Shown: positions 31,917 through 41,508, numbered from the stretch's first letter. The stretch: 64,000 nt of DNA from Sphingomonas sp. S2-65 (GCF_021513175.1 NZ_CP090953.1:186001-250000), one strand, 5' to 3'. Numbers and translations are program-made. The notes: generated from the letters alone by a model not told the origin.

Positions 31917-32302
31917 ACGTCATCCAGACGCTCGAAGCCGAGCAGATCGCCAAGTACACCGAAGCGAAGAAGATTCCGGAATTCCGCCCGGGCGACACCG
32001 TCAAGGTCGGCGTCAAGGTCGTCGAAGGCGAGCGCACCCGCGTGCAGAACTTCGAAGGCGTGTGCATCGCCCGTGCCAACCGCGGCATGGGTTCGAGCTT
32101 CACCGTCCGCAAGATCTCGTTCGGCGAAGGCGTCGAGCGCGTGTTCCCGCTTTACTCGCCCAACATCGATTCGGTCGAAGTCGTGCGCCGCGGTGTCGTG
32201 CGCCGCGCCAAGCTGTACTATCTGCGTGGCCGCACCGGTAAGTCGGCGCGTATCGCCGAGCGCCGCGACCCGCGTCCGACCGAGGTCGCCGCAGCCGAGT
32301 AA
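31913..32302 (+). CDS. rplS: 50S ribosomal protein L19
   Basis: L19 lies at the 30S-50S interface. Family sequence is obvious: [60 protein letters not shown] and [20 protein letters not shown]. Length 129 aa. Start ATG 31913 overlaps the trmD stop by four bases. It closes the ribosomal unit; a terminator follows at 32327. Confidence 0.97.
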   Translation: MNVIQTLEAEQIAKYTEAKKIPEFRPGDTVKVGVKVVEGERTRVQNFEGVCIARANRGMGSSFTVRKISFGEGVERVFPLYSPNIDSVEVVRRGVVRRAKLYYLRGRTGKSARIAERRDPRPTEVAAAE

Positions 32303-32326
32303 GCTTCGCGCTTCGAGGAAAGAAAA

Positions 32327-32360
32327 GGGGCGCGGTGGCTTGGCTACCGCGCCCCTTTTT
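32327..32360 (+). terminator. Rho-independent terminator of rplS
   Basis: GGGGCGCGGT and ACCGCGCCCC form a 10-bp stem with a GGCTTGGCT loop, flanked by AAAA on the left and TTTTT on the right. The flanking A-run makes it potentially bidirectional for the converging gene at 32363. Confidence 0.9.
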
Positions 32361-32362
32361 CG

Positions 32363-32815
32363 TCAGTCCGCCGCCTGGAACTGGTCGCGCAGTGCGCGGG
32401 CGCGGTCGTGGCCGCGCAGGACCGACTGGTAGCACTGCTCGACCACGTTCAGGCTCTCAGGGGACATGCGGTCGTCCTTGCGGACGCGGTCGAACTCTTC
32501 CTTGAGGTAATCCTCGCCGCGCTCGATTTCGGCCAGCAGCGCCTTGTCGCCGCCCCCGAGCACGCGGCGCAGGTCTTCCCAACGGCGGTGGATGGTGGCC
32601 GCAGCGGAGCCATAGTCGGCGGGGGTGCCGCCTTCGGCGCGGCTGCGGGCGGAGAGCGCCTCCACGACCTGACGCCGCTCGGCGGCCATGTCGGCGAAGA
32701 ATTGGGCGTAGCGGCCGGCGTCGGCATGCTCGGCGGAATGTTCGTAGCCGCGGACGCTGTCGATCGTGGTGACGATCAGGTCGTCGAGCTTGGAAACGTC
32801 GTGGTTGGTGGTCAT
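32363..32815 (-). CDS. PA2169-type four-helix-bundle protein (DUF2383)
   Basis: A 150-residue all-helical protein: DDLIVTTIDSVRGYEHSAEH, FFADMAAERRQVVEALSARS, GGGDKALLAEIERGEDYLKE and LNVVEQCYQSVLRGHDRARA. Spaced Glu/His positions recall the ferritin-like DUF2383 family of unknown function, often stress-regulated. A minus-strand element GGAGC-N16-CGTT just upstream differs from the EcfG consensus by one base. It converges with rplS across the shared terminator. Confidence 0.78.
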   Translation of the reverse strand: MTTNHDVSKLDDLIVTTIDSVRGYEHSAEHADAGRYAQFFADMAAERRQVVEALSARSRAEGGTPADYGSAAATIHRRWEDLRRVLGGGDKALLAEIERGEDYLKEEFDRVRKDDRMSPESLNVVEQCYQSVLRGHDRARALRDQFQAAD

Positions 32816-32999
32816 GCGGGGATCCTCATCGTCGTTCTGGTGCGGGAACGAAGCGTGCGCGCGGGTGCTCCGGGAAAAGATGGTCAACAAGGCGTGAAGA
32901 TGCGCACCGCCTTGTTCCGCCCGGCCTTTACCCGACGCCTCGGCTTCGCGATAAACCGGCCACCCCGCGTCCGCGGGGCTTGCTCCGGAGAGTCGTGGG

Positions 33000-35243
33000 A
33001 TGCGCAAATGGTTGCTGGGATTGGCGTTGGTGTCCTTGGGAAGCGCCGGCATGAGTGTTGAGGCCGCGGCGCAGGCGGCCAGCCAGGCGCTGACGCTGGA
33101 ACGCGTGTTCGCCAGCCCCGACCTGAACGGCCAGACCCCGCGCGCCCCCCGGCTGTCCCCGGACGGCAAGTATCTGACGCTGCTCCGCAACCGCGCCGAT
33201 GAAAAGGAGCGGTTCGACCTGTGGGCGATGGACACGACCACGGGGCAATGGCGGATGCTGGTCGATTCCAAGAAGATCGGATCGGGCGCCGAGCTGTCCG
33301 AAGCCGAGAAGATGCAGCGCGAGCGGCTGCGCATCGGCGGCAGCAAGGGCGTGGTCGCCTATGGCTGGGCGCCGGACGGCAAGTCGATCCTCGTGCCGCT
33401 GGACGGCGACCTGTACCTGGCGATGCTCGACGGCGAGACGCGCCGGCTGACCCAGACGACCCAGGGCGAACTGAATCCAACGGTCAGCCCGGCGGGCAAC
33501 TTCGTCAGCTTCGTGCGCGACCAGAATCTGTTCGTGCAGCCGCTGAGCGGCGGCGCGGCCAAGCAGCTGACCATCACCGGCGCCGGTACGGTGCATTGGG
33601 GCGAGGCCGAGTTCGTGGCGCAGGAGGAAATGGACCGGCGCACCGGATATTGGTGGTCGCCGAACGACGCGCTGGTGGCGGTCGAGCGCTTCGACGAGGC
33701 GCCAGTGGGCGTGGTACGCCGCGCGGCGATCGGTGCCGAAGGGACCAGCATCTATGAGCAGCGCTACCCGGCGGCGGATACGCCCAACGTGCTGGTCGAG
33801 CTGCATGTGATCGATCCCGCCAGCGGCCGGCAGGTCAAGGTCGACCTGGGCGCGAACCCCGACATCTATCTGGCGCGGGTCGACTGGGCGCCCGATGGCA
33901 AGACGCTGTACGTCCAGCGGCAGAGCCGCGACCAGAAGCGGCTCGACATGCTGAAGGTCGATCCGGCTACGGGCAAGGCGTCGGTGCTGTTCAGCGAGAC
34001 GATCCGGCCCGAGGCGAAGGGCAAGAGCTGGCTGAACCTGTCCGACGCGTATCACTTCATGCCCGACGGCAGCCTGATCTGGGCATCGGAGCGGAGCGGA
34101 TTCCGGCATCTGTACCGCTATGCCGGCGGCAAGTGGACGCAACTGACCAAGGGCCCTTGGGTCGTCACCGATCTGGTGGGCGTGGACGAGGCGCGCGGAC
34201 GGCTGTTCTTCACCGCGAACAAGGACGATCTGCTGGAGCAGCAGCTCTATGCGCTCGATCTCGCGCATCCGGACAAGGTCACGCGGCTGACCGAAGCCGG
34301 GTGGAACAACGGCGCGACGATGGACGGCGCGGCGACGCGGGCGATCGTCACGCGATCGAGCCCGAGCCAGCCGAGCCAGGTCTATCTGGCCGACACGAGC
34401 GGCAAGCGGATCGCCTGGGTGGAGGAGAATGCGCTGAAGCCCGGGCATCCCTATTACCCCTTCGCGGCCAGCCACCGGAAGACGCAGTACGGGTCGTTCA
34501 AGGCAAAGGACGGCACGACGCTGTATTGGGAGATGATCACCCCCGAGCTGGAGCCGGGCAAGCGCTATCCGGTGTTCTTCGAGCATTATGGCGGGCCGGG
34601 GACCGGGCAGCAGGTGATGCACCGTTGGACCGGCGCGTTGCCGCAATATCTGGTCGATCGCGGCTATGTGTATTTCCGCATCGACAATCGCGGGTCGTTC
34701 AACCGCGGCAAGGAGTTCGAAGACCATATCTACCATGCGATGGGCACGGTGGAGGTCGAGGACCAAGTCGCCGGCGCCGACTATCTGAAGACGCTGCCGT
34801 TCGTCGATGCCAAGAAGATCGTGACCTATGGCTGGTCGTATGGCGGCTATATGTCGATCAAGATGCTCGAAAAGGCGCCGGGGGTGTTCGCCGCAGCGGT
34901 ATCGGGCGCGCCGGTGACGCGCTGGGAGCTGTACGACACCCACTACACCGAGCGCTATCTGGGCGATCCCAAGAGCGATCCGCGGAGCTATGCCTCGTCC
35001 GACGCTTTGGCGGATGTGGGCAAGATCCAGGACCCGCTGCTGCTGATCCACGGCATGGCGGACGACAATGTCGTGTTCGAGAACGCCACCGTGTTCGCGG
35101 CGCGGATGCAGGCCGAGGCGCGGCCGTTCGAAATGATGTTCTATCCCGGCCAGACCCACCGCGTCGGCGGACCGGGGGTGAGCGTGCACCTGTGGGAGAC
35201 GATCCTGAACTTCCTGGACCGCTATACGAGGGACGCTAAATAG
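33000..35243 (+). CDS. Dipeptidyl peptidase IV family serine peptidase, exported
   Basis: An S9B prolyl peptidase that removes N-terminal dipeptides. A signal peptide (MRKWLLGLALVSLGSAGMSV) leads to a beta-propeller (about 40-490) with the double-Glu AQEEMDRRTGYWWSPN that binds the substrate amino end, then an alpha/beta hydrolase domain. The triad is Ser in TYGWSYGGYMS, Asp in IHGMADDNV and His in GQTHRVGG. Length 747 aa. Periplasmic location and a role in peptide nutrition are inferred; M2 and TonB-type genes for nutrient use occur later in the window. Confidence 0.93.
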   Translation: MRKWLLGLALVSLGSAGMSVEAAAQAASQALTLERVFASPDLNGQTPRAPRLSPDGKYLTLLRNRADEKERFDLWAMDTTTGQWRMLVDSKKIGSGAELSEAEKMQRERLRIGGSKGVVAYGWAPDGKSILVPLDGDLYLAMLDGETRRLTQTTQGELNPTVSPAGNFVSFVRDQNLFVQPLSGGAAKQLTITGAGTVHWGEAEFVAQEEMDRRTGYWWSPNDALVAVERFDEAPVGVVRRAAIGAEGTSIYEQRYPAADTPNVLVELHVIDPASGRQVKVDLGANPDIYLARVDWAPDGKTLYVQRQSRDQKRLDMLKVDPATGKASVLFSETIRPEAKGKSWLNLSDAYHFMPDGSLIWASERSGFRHLYRYAGGKWTQLTKGPWVVTDLVGVDEARGRLFFTANKDDLLEQQLYALDLAHPDKVTRLTEAGWNNGATMDGAATRAIVTRSSPSQPSQVYLADTSGKRIAWVEENALKPGHPYYPFAASHRKTQYGSFKAKDGTTLYWEMITPELEPGKRYPVFFEHYGGPGTGQQVMHRWTGALPQYLVDRGYVYFRIDNRGSFNRGKEFEDHIYHAMGTVEVEDQVAGADYLKTLPFVDAKKIVTYGWSYGGYMSIKMLEKAPGVFAAAVSGAPVTRWELYDTHYTERYLGDPKSDPRSYASSDALADVGKIQDPLLLIHGMADDNVVFENATVFAARMQAEARPFEMMFYPGQTHRVGGPGVSVHLWETILNFLDRYTRDAK

Positions 35244-35290
35244 GCGCGATTGGGGGCTGAAAGCCCGCTTTGCGGCGACGGCTGTCTTTC

Positions 35291-35517
35291 CGCTTCTTGT
35301 CCGTCGCGTGAGGCGCGGTGGGCCCCGGCACGAGGCCGGGGTGACATAAAGGGAGAAGGGGGAGAAGGGGGAGAAGCGGCCGGTGGGGTGGCGTGACTTC
35401 ACTCACCCACGGGTCACCCCGGCCTTGTGCCGGGGTCCACGTCGCCGCGCTTGCTGCCTGGTCGCTTCTTGTCCGTCGCGTCAGGCGCGGTGGACCCCGG
35501 CACGAGGCGGGGGGGAC
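35291..35517. repeat. Cluster of three REP-like copies plus a nine-base tandem repeat
   Basis: This fills most of a 381-base gap without genes. Copy A (35291-35345) and copy C (35463-35517) are a direct repeat of about 55 bases (CGCTTCTTGTCCGTCGCGT then AGGCGCGGTGG and CCCCGGCACGAGGC) with about four differences. Copy B (35412-35450) is inverted. Between A and B, GGGAGAAGG is repeated three times (35351-35377). No protein gene or promoter is evident. Confidence 0.8.
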
Positions 35518-35624
35518 GAAGGAGGAAGGTGCCGGGCGAAAAGCGAAAAAAGTCCGCGCCGTCTGATATTTACCGGCTGGACACGAAGTCGCGCGTATAG
35601 CGCGGGGCTTGTTCGGAGTGCGTC

Positions 35625-36953
35625 ATGACCAATGTCGGTGAACTGGAGTTGGCGCCGACCGGGGGCGGGGCTCGCATCGACCTGCTGGACATGCTGCGCG
35701 GGATCGCGATCCTGGGCATCCTCTACATCAACGTGCCGTATATGGCCGCGCCGGTGTGGCAGTTCACCAGCGGCGATATGCGCGGGATCGGCTGGGGTGC
35801 GACGGACGAGGCGGCATGGGCCGGCGTGGAGCTGCTGCTCGCCGGCACGATGCGCTGCCTGCTGGAGTTCCTGTTCGGTGCCGGCATGATGCTGATGGCG
35901 CGCAAGGCCATGGCGCCCGACGGGCCGGTCGCCGTTTCCGACCTGTATTACCGACGCAACCTGTGGCTGCTCGGTTTCGGATTGATCGATGTGTTCGTGC
36001 TGCTGTGGCCGGGGGACATCCTCCACATCTATGCATTGGCGGCGCTGTTCCTGTTCCCTTTCCGGAGGCTGGCGGCGAAGTGGCTGGTGGCGATCGGGCT
36101 GGTCTGGCCGCTGCTGTTCGCGATCGGCATCCCGGACAATGGCGTGCGAGGCTATCTCGACCGGGCGACGCTGACGGCGCAGGTCGAGGCTGCGCGGAGG
36201 CACGCCGCTGGTGGGGCGGCGCTGACCGCGCCAGAGGTGGCCGCGGTGCAGCGCTGGCGGATGCTGGAACGGCGCGGGCACGATCCGCAGACGCTGCGGC
36301 ACGAAGCCGAGGAGCGGCAGGCCCATTCGGGGCCGGTCGCGGCGTATCTGAAGCGCGCCTGGGGCCTGTGGAGCTTGTGGACGCAGCAATGGCTGGTGTG
36401 GAACGTGGTCGAGGCGTTCTGCACGATGTCGATCGGCGTGGCGCTGTGGAAATGGGGCGTGATCCAGGGGGCGAGGGGTCGGCGCTTCTATCTGGCGCTA
36501 ATGGTCGTGGGATATGGCTTCGGACTGACGGCGCGGGGGTTCGGGCTGGCCGAGATGCTGGATCCGCAGCCCGTGGCGCGCTCGATCTGGATCACCGGTG
36601 AGGCTGCGCGGCTGAGCATGGGGCTGGGGCATGTGGCGCTGATCAACCTGCTGGTACGCGACCGATGGGGCGCGCGGCTGCTGAATCCGTTCAAGGCGGC
36701 GGGCCGGATGGCGTTCTCGCTATACTTTCTCCAGCAGCTGGTGGGCATGTGGCTGTTGTTCGCGCCCTGGGGCCTGGTTGCCTGGGGGCGGCTCGGCTGG
36801 GGCGCGATGGCGGGAGTGGCGACTGCGATGGCCGCGGGCGAACTGGTGCTTGCCGCGTTGTGGCTGCGTTACTTCACCAGCGGACCGCTGGAGTGGCTCT
36901 GGCGGAGCCTGGCGTATCTGCGCGTGCAACCCTTGCTGCGGAAAGCTGGCTAA
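35625..36953 (+). CDS. DUF418 (YeiB-like) membrane protein
   Basis: A 442-residue multipass protein with about ten hydrophobic segments. The opening LLDMLRGIAILGILYINVPY and the later FLFGAGMMLMARK and RRNLWLLGFGLIDVFVLLWP DxxH-style region are typical of DUF418, and GRMAFSLYFLQQLVGMWLL marks the conserved C-terminal part. YeiB-type proteins resemble acyltransferase-3 membrane proteins, but no activity is proven. A soluble linker (about 205-235) divides the two halves. It has no close operon partner except the next tiny gene. Confidence 0.87.
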   Translation: MTNVGELELAPTGGGARIDLLDMLRGIAILGILYINVPYMAAPVWQFTSGDMRGIGWGATDEAAWAGVELLLAGTMRCLLEFLFGAGMMLMARKAMAPDGPVAVSDLYYRRNLWLLGFGLIDVFVLLWPGDILHIYALAALFLFPFRRLAAKWLVAIGLVWPLLFAIGIPDNGVRGYLDRATLTAQVEAARRHAAGGAALTAPEVAAVQRWRMLERRGHDPQTLRHEAEERQAHSGPVAAYLKRAWGLWSLWTQQWLVWNVVEAFCTMSIGVALWKWGVIQGARGRRFYLALMVVGYGFGLTARGFGLAEMLDPQPVARSIWITGEAARLSMGLGHVALINLLVRDRWGARLLNPFKAAGRMAFSLYFLQQLVGMWLLFAPWGLVAWGRLGWGAMAGVATAMAAGELVLAALWLRYFTSGPLEWLWRSLAYLRVQPLLRKAG

Positions 36954-37025
36954 GGAATGTCGGCGTATCCTTAGTGCACCGAAATCGGTTCTCCTGCGTT
37001 TCCAATCCAGCAAGCGGGAGCGATC

Positions 37026-37181
37026 ATGCCGGAACCGGACAAACAACTGTCGTCGAAGAAGCCGGCCGCGCTGCTGGGCCTATACATCCTGATCGCCTTC
37101 GTGGTTGCGGTTGCGGTGATCGTCGTCGCGACGCGCAAGCACGAGTCCGGGCAGGCCACCGCGATCGAACAGACGAAATGA
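37026..37181 (+). CDS. 51-residue single-pass membrane protein
   Basis: ATG 37026, preceded by GGGAG at a 5-base distance, encodes MPEPDKQLSSKKPAALLGLY then ILIAFVVAVAVIVVATR, so a polar N-terminus is followed by one membrane helix (about 14-36) and a polar tail ending EQTK. It fits the gap between the DUF418 gene and asd. No family is recognised. Confidence 0.6.
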   Translation: MPEPDKQLSSKKPAALLGLYILIAFVVAVAVIVVATRKHESGQATAIEQTK

Positions 37182-37236
37182 GCCGGGACAGCCTTTCGGC
37201 GATCGCCAGGTAAAGCCAGGCTTTGCCGGTGGCGCA

Positions 37237-37258
37237 GGCGAAAGCGTTTCCTTTCGCC
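37237..37258 (+). repeat. Stem-loop before asd
   Basis: GGCGAAAG and CTTTCGCC form a perfect 8-bp hairpin with a six-base loop, 62 bases before the asd start; no T-run follows. Confidence 0.4.
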
Positions 37259-37320
37259 GCCCATCTCCTTACATGGCGAACACCGCTCGTCATGGGCGGG
37301 GACAATCGAAAAGGACGCAA

Positions 37321-38358
37321 ATGGGCTACCGTGTCGTGGTCGCTGGCGCCACCGGCAATGTCGGGCGCGAAATGTTGAACATCCTGGCGGAGCGGGAATT
37401 CCCGATCGACGAGCTGGCCGTATTGGCCTCGTCGCGCAGCCAGGGCGACATGGTCGATTTCGGCGAGACCGGGAAGCAGTACAAAGTCCAGAATATCGAC
37501 AATTTCGATCCCGCGGGATGGGACATGGCGCTGTTCGCGATCGGCTCCGAAGGCTCGGCGCTCCACGCGCCACGCTTCGCCGCGGCAGGCTGCACGGTGA
37601 TCGACAATGCGTCGCTATACCGCATGGACCCCGACGTGCCGCTGATCGTGCCCGAGGTGAACCCCCAGGCGATCGATGGCTACAAGGCCAAGAACATCAT
37701 CGCCAACCCGAACTGCTCGACCGCGCAGATGGTCGTCGCGCTCAAGCCGCTGCACGATGCGGCGACGATCAAGCGGGTGGTGGTCGCGACTTACCAGTCG
37801 GTGTCAGGCGCGGGCAAGGCCGGCATGGACGAGCTGTTCGAGCAGAGCCGCAACATCTTCGTCGGCGATCCCGCGACGCCGAGCAAGTTCACCAAGCAGA
37901 TCGCGTTCAACGTGATCCCGCACATCGACAGCTTCCTCGACGACGGGTCGACCAAGGAAGAGTGGAAGATGGTGGTCGAGACCAAGAAGATCCTCGACAC
38001 CAAGATCAAGGTGACCGCGACCTGCGTGCGCGTGCCGGTGTTCGTCGGGCACAGCGAGGCGATCAACATCGAGTTCGAGAACGAGATCTCGGCCGAGGAC
38101 GCGCAGAAGATCCTGCGCGAGGCGCCCGGGATCATGCTGGTCGATAAGCGCGAGGACGGCGGCTACATCACCCCGATCGAGAGCGTCGGCGAGTTCGCGA
38201 CCTATGTCAGCCGCGTGCGCGAGGATTCGACCGTGGAGAACGGGCTGAGCCTGTGGTGCGTCAGCGACAATCTGCGCAAGGGCGCCGCGCTCAACGCAGT
38301 ACAGATCGCCGAGCTGCTCGGGCGGCGGCATCTGAAGAAGGCCGACCTGATCGACTGA
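37321..38358 (+). CDS. asd: Aspartate-semialdehyde dehydrogenase
   Basis: The enzyme reduces aspartyl phosphate to aspartate semialdehyde, the branch point to lysine/diaminopimelate, threonine and methionine. The NADP-binding VVAGATGNVGREMLN opens the protein, Cys132 in IANPNCSTAQM is the nucleophile, and QSVSGAGKAGMDEL and the ATCVRVPVFVGHSEAINIEF substrate-site strand follow. Length 345 aa is normal. ATG 37321 gives the expected N-terminus; AAAGGA lies near. It meets a convergent MCP gene across a hairpin. Confidence 0.96.
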   Translation: MGYRVVVAGATGNVGREMLNILAEREFPIDELAVLASSRSQGDMVDFGETGKQYKVQNIDNFDPAGWDMALFAIGSEGSALHAPRFAAAGCTVIDNASLYRMDPDVPLIVPEVNPQAIDGYKAKNIIANPNCSTAQMVVALKPLHDAATIKRVVVATYQSVSGAGKAGMDELFEQSRNIFVGDPATPSKFTKQIAFNVIPHIDSFLDDGSTKEEWKMVVETKKILDTKIKVTATCVRVPVFVGHSEAINIEFENEISAEDAQKILREAPGIMLVDKREDGGYITPIESVGEFATYVSRVREDSTVENGLSLWCVSDNLRKGAALNAVQIAELLGRRHLKKADLID

Positions 38359-38366
38359 CGGGAACA

Positions 38367-38390
38367 ATCCTCCCCCTGGCGGGGGAGGAT
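38367..38390. terminator. Bidirectional hairpin between asd and the chemoreceptor gene
   Basis: ATCCTCCCCC and GGGGGAGGAT form a perfect 10-bp stem with loop TGGC between two convergent genes. There is no real T-run on either strand, so it may act through other means. Confidence 0.55.
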
Positions 38391-38401
38391 CACTGGTCGG
38401 T

Positions 38402-40183
38402 TCAGCGCGCCTTGGGGAAGGCCGGGCTGAACGATTTGGGCCGGATCGGCGCGGCGCCCGAGGTGCGGAAGGTGCGGGCGAGGCGGTCGAGCTCGGCGGC
38501 CTGATCGGTCAGCTGGCGTGCGGCGGCGGAAGTCTGCTCCACCATCGCGGCGTTCTGCTGGGTTGCCTGATCCATTGTGCCGATCGCAGTGCTGACTTCG
38601 CGGATCGCCTGCGACTGGGCGTTGTTGTCCGCCGAGATGGCGCCGAGCAGCGTGTGGACCTCGTCCACCGTGCCGACGATCTGCGAGAGCGACTGGTCGA
38701 CGCGCTCGACGGCGCCGACCGCCAGATCGACTTCGCCGCGGGTGGCGGTGAGCTGGTCGCGGGCACGGCCGGCTTCCTCTTCGGCGCGCATCGCGAGGGC
38801 GGAGACCAGATCGGCGACGACCGCGAAGCCGCGGCCCGCTTCGCCGGCGCGGCCGGCCTCCACGGCTGCGTTCATCGCGAGTACGCGTGTCTGGAAGGCG
38901 ATCTTGTCGAGCCCCTCGATGACGCTGTCGATGCCCTTCGCGCTTTCGGACACGCGCGACATCGCCTGGACGGCTTCGTCGGTGGTGCTGCGGCCGGTGC
39001 CGACGACGGCGATCGCCTCGTCGGCACGCGCGAGCGTCTTGGTCGCGGCCTGGGCGGTGAAGCCGATCCGCTCGCTCATCTGAGTGATCGCGGCGGAGGT
39101 CTGCTCGAGGCTGGCGGCGTTGCCTTCGGTGCGGCGGGCGAGATTCTCCGACGCGCTGGCGATCTCGCTGGAGCCGGTGCGGATCGAGTCGGTGCTGTCG
39201 ACCACGGCGCCGATCAGCTCGCGCAGCTTGGCGATGGCGGCGTTGAAGTCGTGCGCGAGCGCGACATAGTCGCGCGGGAAGTCGCGCCCGAGCTCGACGG
39301 TGAGGTCGCCGTCGGAGAGCCCGGTAAGCGCATTGCCCAGCGCGTCCATCGCCTTGGCGCGATCGGCCTGGGCTTCGGCGTTGCTGGTCTCGGCGGCTTG
39401 CTTGGCGATCGTCGCCTGGCGGAAGACCTCGAGCGCGCCGGCCATGCGGCCGATCTCGTCGGCGCGGCCGCGGGCGGGGATGTCGACGCCGGTTTCGCCG
39501 GCCGCGAGGCGCTGCATCGCCTTGTCCATCTGGCCGAGCGGGCGGAACATGGCGCGGTTGACCAGGAAGCAGGCGAGGGTGGCGGCGAGGGCGATCAACA
39601 GGCTGGCGAGCCCAATCGAGCGGCGCAGATCGCCGATCGACGCGGCGACGTCGTCCTTGGGGATGCCGACATAGAGGACGCCGATGGTCTGGCCGGACGC
39701 GTCCTTGATGGGGTCATAGGCGGTGTAGAAGGGCTTGCCGAGGATGTCGGCTTCACCGCGATAGGGCTTGCCGTCGCCGAGCACGGTGTCGCGTGCCGGC
39801 CCGGCTGCGAGCGGCGTTCCGACCGCGCGGGTGCCGTCCGGCTTGGTGACGTTGGTGGTGACGCGCATGTCGCCCGCGAAGACGGTCGCGGTGCCGCCGA
39901 CCAGCGCCTTCACTTCGTCCACAGGTTCGGACCAGTCGTTGAGGAGCTTGTCGCCGACGTACAGCTTGTCGCCGTCCCGGCGGAAGCTGGCGCCGTGCTT
40001 GCGCAGCACGTTCCAGGCCACGCGCATGTTGGTTTCCTGGCGCTCGGCAGCAGTGCGGGCGGCCTCGCCGGTCACTGCATTGTCGCTGACCAGAAAGGTC
40101 GCGACCGCGAGCGTAATCAGGGCGAGGATGGTCAGCGCCGTCGTCTTGGTGGCGAGCGGAAGATTGCGGATACGCGCGAACAT
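38402..40183 (-). CDS. Methyl-accepting chemotaxis protein with sCache-like sensor
   Basis: A 593-residue chemoreceptor. Membrane segments at about 13-33 and 190-210 flank a periplasmic region (VAGDM...KPYRGEADILGKPFYTAYDPI, GVLYVGIP) that looks like a single Cache_3 domain. HAMP follows (RPLGQMDKAMQRLAAGE) and the signalling domain has an unusual tip: IAFQTRVLAMNAAVEAGRAG with DLVSALAMR where many receptors have EVRxLA. ATG 40183 is used (MFARIRNLPL); the frame extends further upstream without an RBS. The ligand is unknown; CheA/CheR/CheB are at 6.9-12 kb. Confidence 0.9.
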   Translation of the reverse strand: MFARIRNLPLATKTTALTILALITLAVATFLVSDNAVTGEAARTAAERQETNMRVAWNVLRKHGASFRRDGDKLYVGDKLLNDWSEPVDEVKALVGGTATVFAGDMRVTTNVTKPDGTRAVGTPLAAGPARDTVLGDGKPYRGEADILGKPFYTAYDPIKDASGQTIGVLYVGIPKDDVAASIGDLRRSIGLASLLIALAATLACFLVNRAMFRPLGQMDKAMQRLAAGETGVDIPARGRADEIGRMAGALEVFRQATIAKQAAETSNAEAQADRAKAMDALGNALTGLSDGDLTVELGRDFPRDYVALAHDFNAAIAKLRELIGAVVDSTDSIRTGSSEIASASENLARRTEGNAASLEQTSAAITQMSERIGFTAQAATKTLARADEAIAVVGTGRSTTDEAVQAMSRVSESAKGIDSVIEGLDKIAFQTRVLAMNAAVEAGRAGEAGRGFAVVADLVSALAMRAEEEAGRARDQLTATRGEVDLAVGAVERVDQSLSQIVGTVDEVHTLLGAISADNNAQSQAIREVSTAIGTMDQATQQNAAMVEQTSAAARQLTDQAAELDRLARTFRTSGAAPIRPKSFSPAFPKAR

Positions 40184-40322
40184 GGGGCCTCGTCGATGCG
40201 CCGAGGACAAGCGCCGCCCCCGGGATGAAATTCACTCCCTTCCATCATAGGAAGATTTTCGCGGACCCGTTGGCGTGCCAGGGGTTTTACCCTGAGAGCT
40301 GCGTAGCGGAGGGAGATGGACG

Positions 40323-40766
40323 GTGGCCGAGCAAGTGACCGGCGGATGCCAGTGTGGACGCATCCGCTACCGTGCTACGATCGAGGACGACGAGGCGTAT
40401 CTGTGCCATTGCAAGATGTGCAAGAAGGCTACCGGCGGGATCTCCATAGCCTTCAAGAATCTGCGCAAGGCAGATGTAGCCTGGGAGCGGGAGCCGGACC
40501 GCTATGCGTCCTCACCGATCGCCGAGCGGGGCTTCTGTTCGGCATGCGGAACGCCGCTGACGTTCGAATTTCCTGACAGCGAGACGATGGACCTGACCAT
40601 CGGGAGCTTCGACGCGCCTGACCGTTTCGTGCCCAAACATCATTATGCCGTTGAGAGCATGCAGGGGCAGTGGCTCGACACGCGCGACCTGCCCCGATAC
40701 CGGAGCGAGGACAACGCCCCCGTAGTCAAACGCTGGATGGATAAAGTTGGCAGACTTCCCGACTGA
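40323..40766 (+). CDS. GFA (glutathione-dependent formaldehyde-activating) family protein
   Basis: A 147-residue zinc-binding fold protein. Cys positions fit the family: GGCQCGRIRY, CHCKMCKKATGG and GFCSACGTPL give two zinc sites. Family members include glutathione-dependent formaldehyde-activating enzyme, but most have no proven activity. It starts at GTG 40323. Its final 20 bases overlap the next gene, which suggests co-translation. Confidence 0.85.
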   Translation: MAEQVTGGCQCGRIRYRATIEDDEAYLCHCKMCKKATGGISIAFKNLRKADVAWEREPDRYASSPIAERGFCSACGTPLTFEFPDSETMDLTIGSFDAPDRFVPKHHYAVESMQGQWLDTRDLPRYRSEDNAPVVKRWMDKVGRLPD

Positions 40767-41508
40767 GACGCACCGCTTCACGAGCTTCGACGGCGTCGAG
40801 CTTGCCTGGCACGAGGTGGGGAAGGGCCGGCCGCTGGTGCTGATCCACGGCTATTTCTCGACGGCCTTCGTGAACTGGATCAAATACGGCCATGCCGCGG
40901 TGCTGGCGGAGGCGGGCTTCCGGGTGATCCTGCCGGACCTGCGGGCACATGGCGAGAGTGCCAAGCCGCACGATCCGGCCGCCTATCCACCCGATGTGCT
41001 GATGCGCGACGGGATGGCGCTGATCGAGCATCTGGGCCTGAGCGACTATGACCTGGGCGGCTATTCGCTGGGCGCGCGGACGGTGGTGCGGATGCTGGCG
41101 AACGGCGCCGCGCCGCGCCGCGCGGCCTTGTGCGGCATGGGGCTCAGCGGGCTGCTCGCGACCGAAGGGCGCGGCGGATATTTCAGGCGAGTGCTGACCA
41201 ACCTCGGGAGCTTCGAGCGGGGAAGCACCGAGTGGATGACCGAGGCGTTCCTCAAGACGACCAAGGGCGACCCCGAGGCGTTGCTGCTGATCCTGCAGAC
41301 CTTCGTCGACACCCCGCGCGAGAAGATCGCGGCGATGACGCAACCCACGGTGGTGATCGCCGGCGCGGAGGATTTCGACAACGGATCGGCGCAGGAAGTG
41401 GCGGACCTGCTGCCGGACGGGCGGTTTGTGGAGATCCCGGGCAATCACATGAGCGCGGTGTCGCGGCCGGAGCTGGCGGCGGCAATTTTGGCGTTCTTGC
41501 GGGACTGA
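40747..41508 (+). CDS. Alpha/beta-fold hydrolase
   Basis: A 253-residue hydrolase. The oxyanion strand LVLIHGYF, nucleophile elbow GGYSLGA, Asp in IAGAEDFDNG and the probable His in IPGNHMSAV give a complete triad. The start is TTG 40747, overlapping the GFA gene by 20 bases. The cap region (about 130-190) is short and mixed. No substrate can be deduced, though the linkage to a GFA protein may point to thiol-adduct or ester detoxification (inference). Confidence 0.85.
   Translation: MADFPTETHRFTSFDGVELAWHEVGKGRPLVLIHGYFSTAFVNWIKYGHAAVLAEAGFRVILPDLRAHGESAKPHDPAAYPPDVLMRDGMALIEHLGLSDYDLGGYSLGARTVVRMLANGAAPRRAALCGMGLSGLLATEGRGGYFRRVLTNLGSFERGSTEWMTEAFLKTTKGDPEALLLILQTFVDTPREKIAAMTQPTVVIAGAEDFDNGSAQEVADLLPDGRFVEIPGNHMSAVSRPELAAAILAFLRD

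Noticed and set aside
32928..35402. Long antisense frame opposite the DPP-IV gene
   Set aside because: Same reason: low-complexity Arg/Gln/His content and a well-defined peptidase on the other strand.
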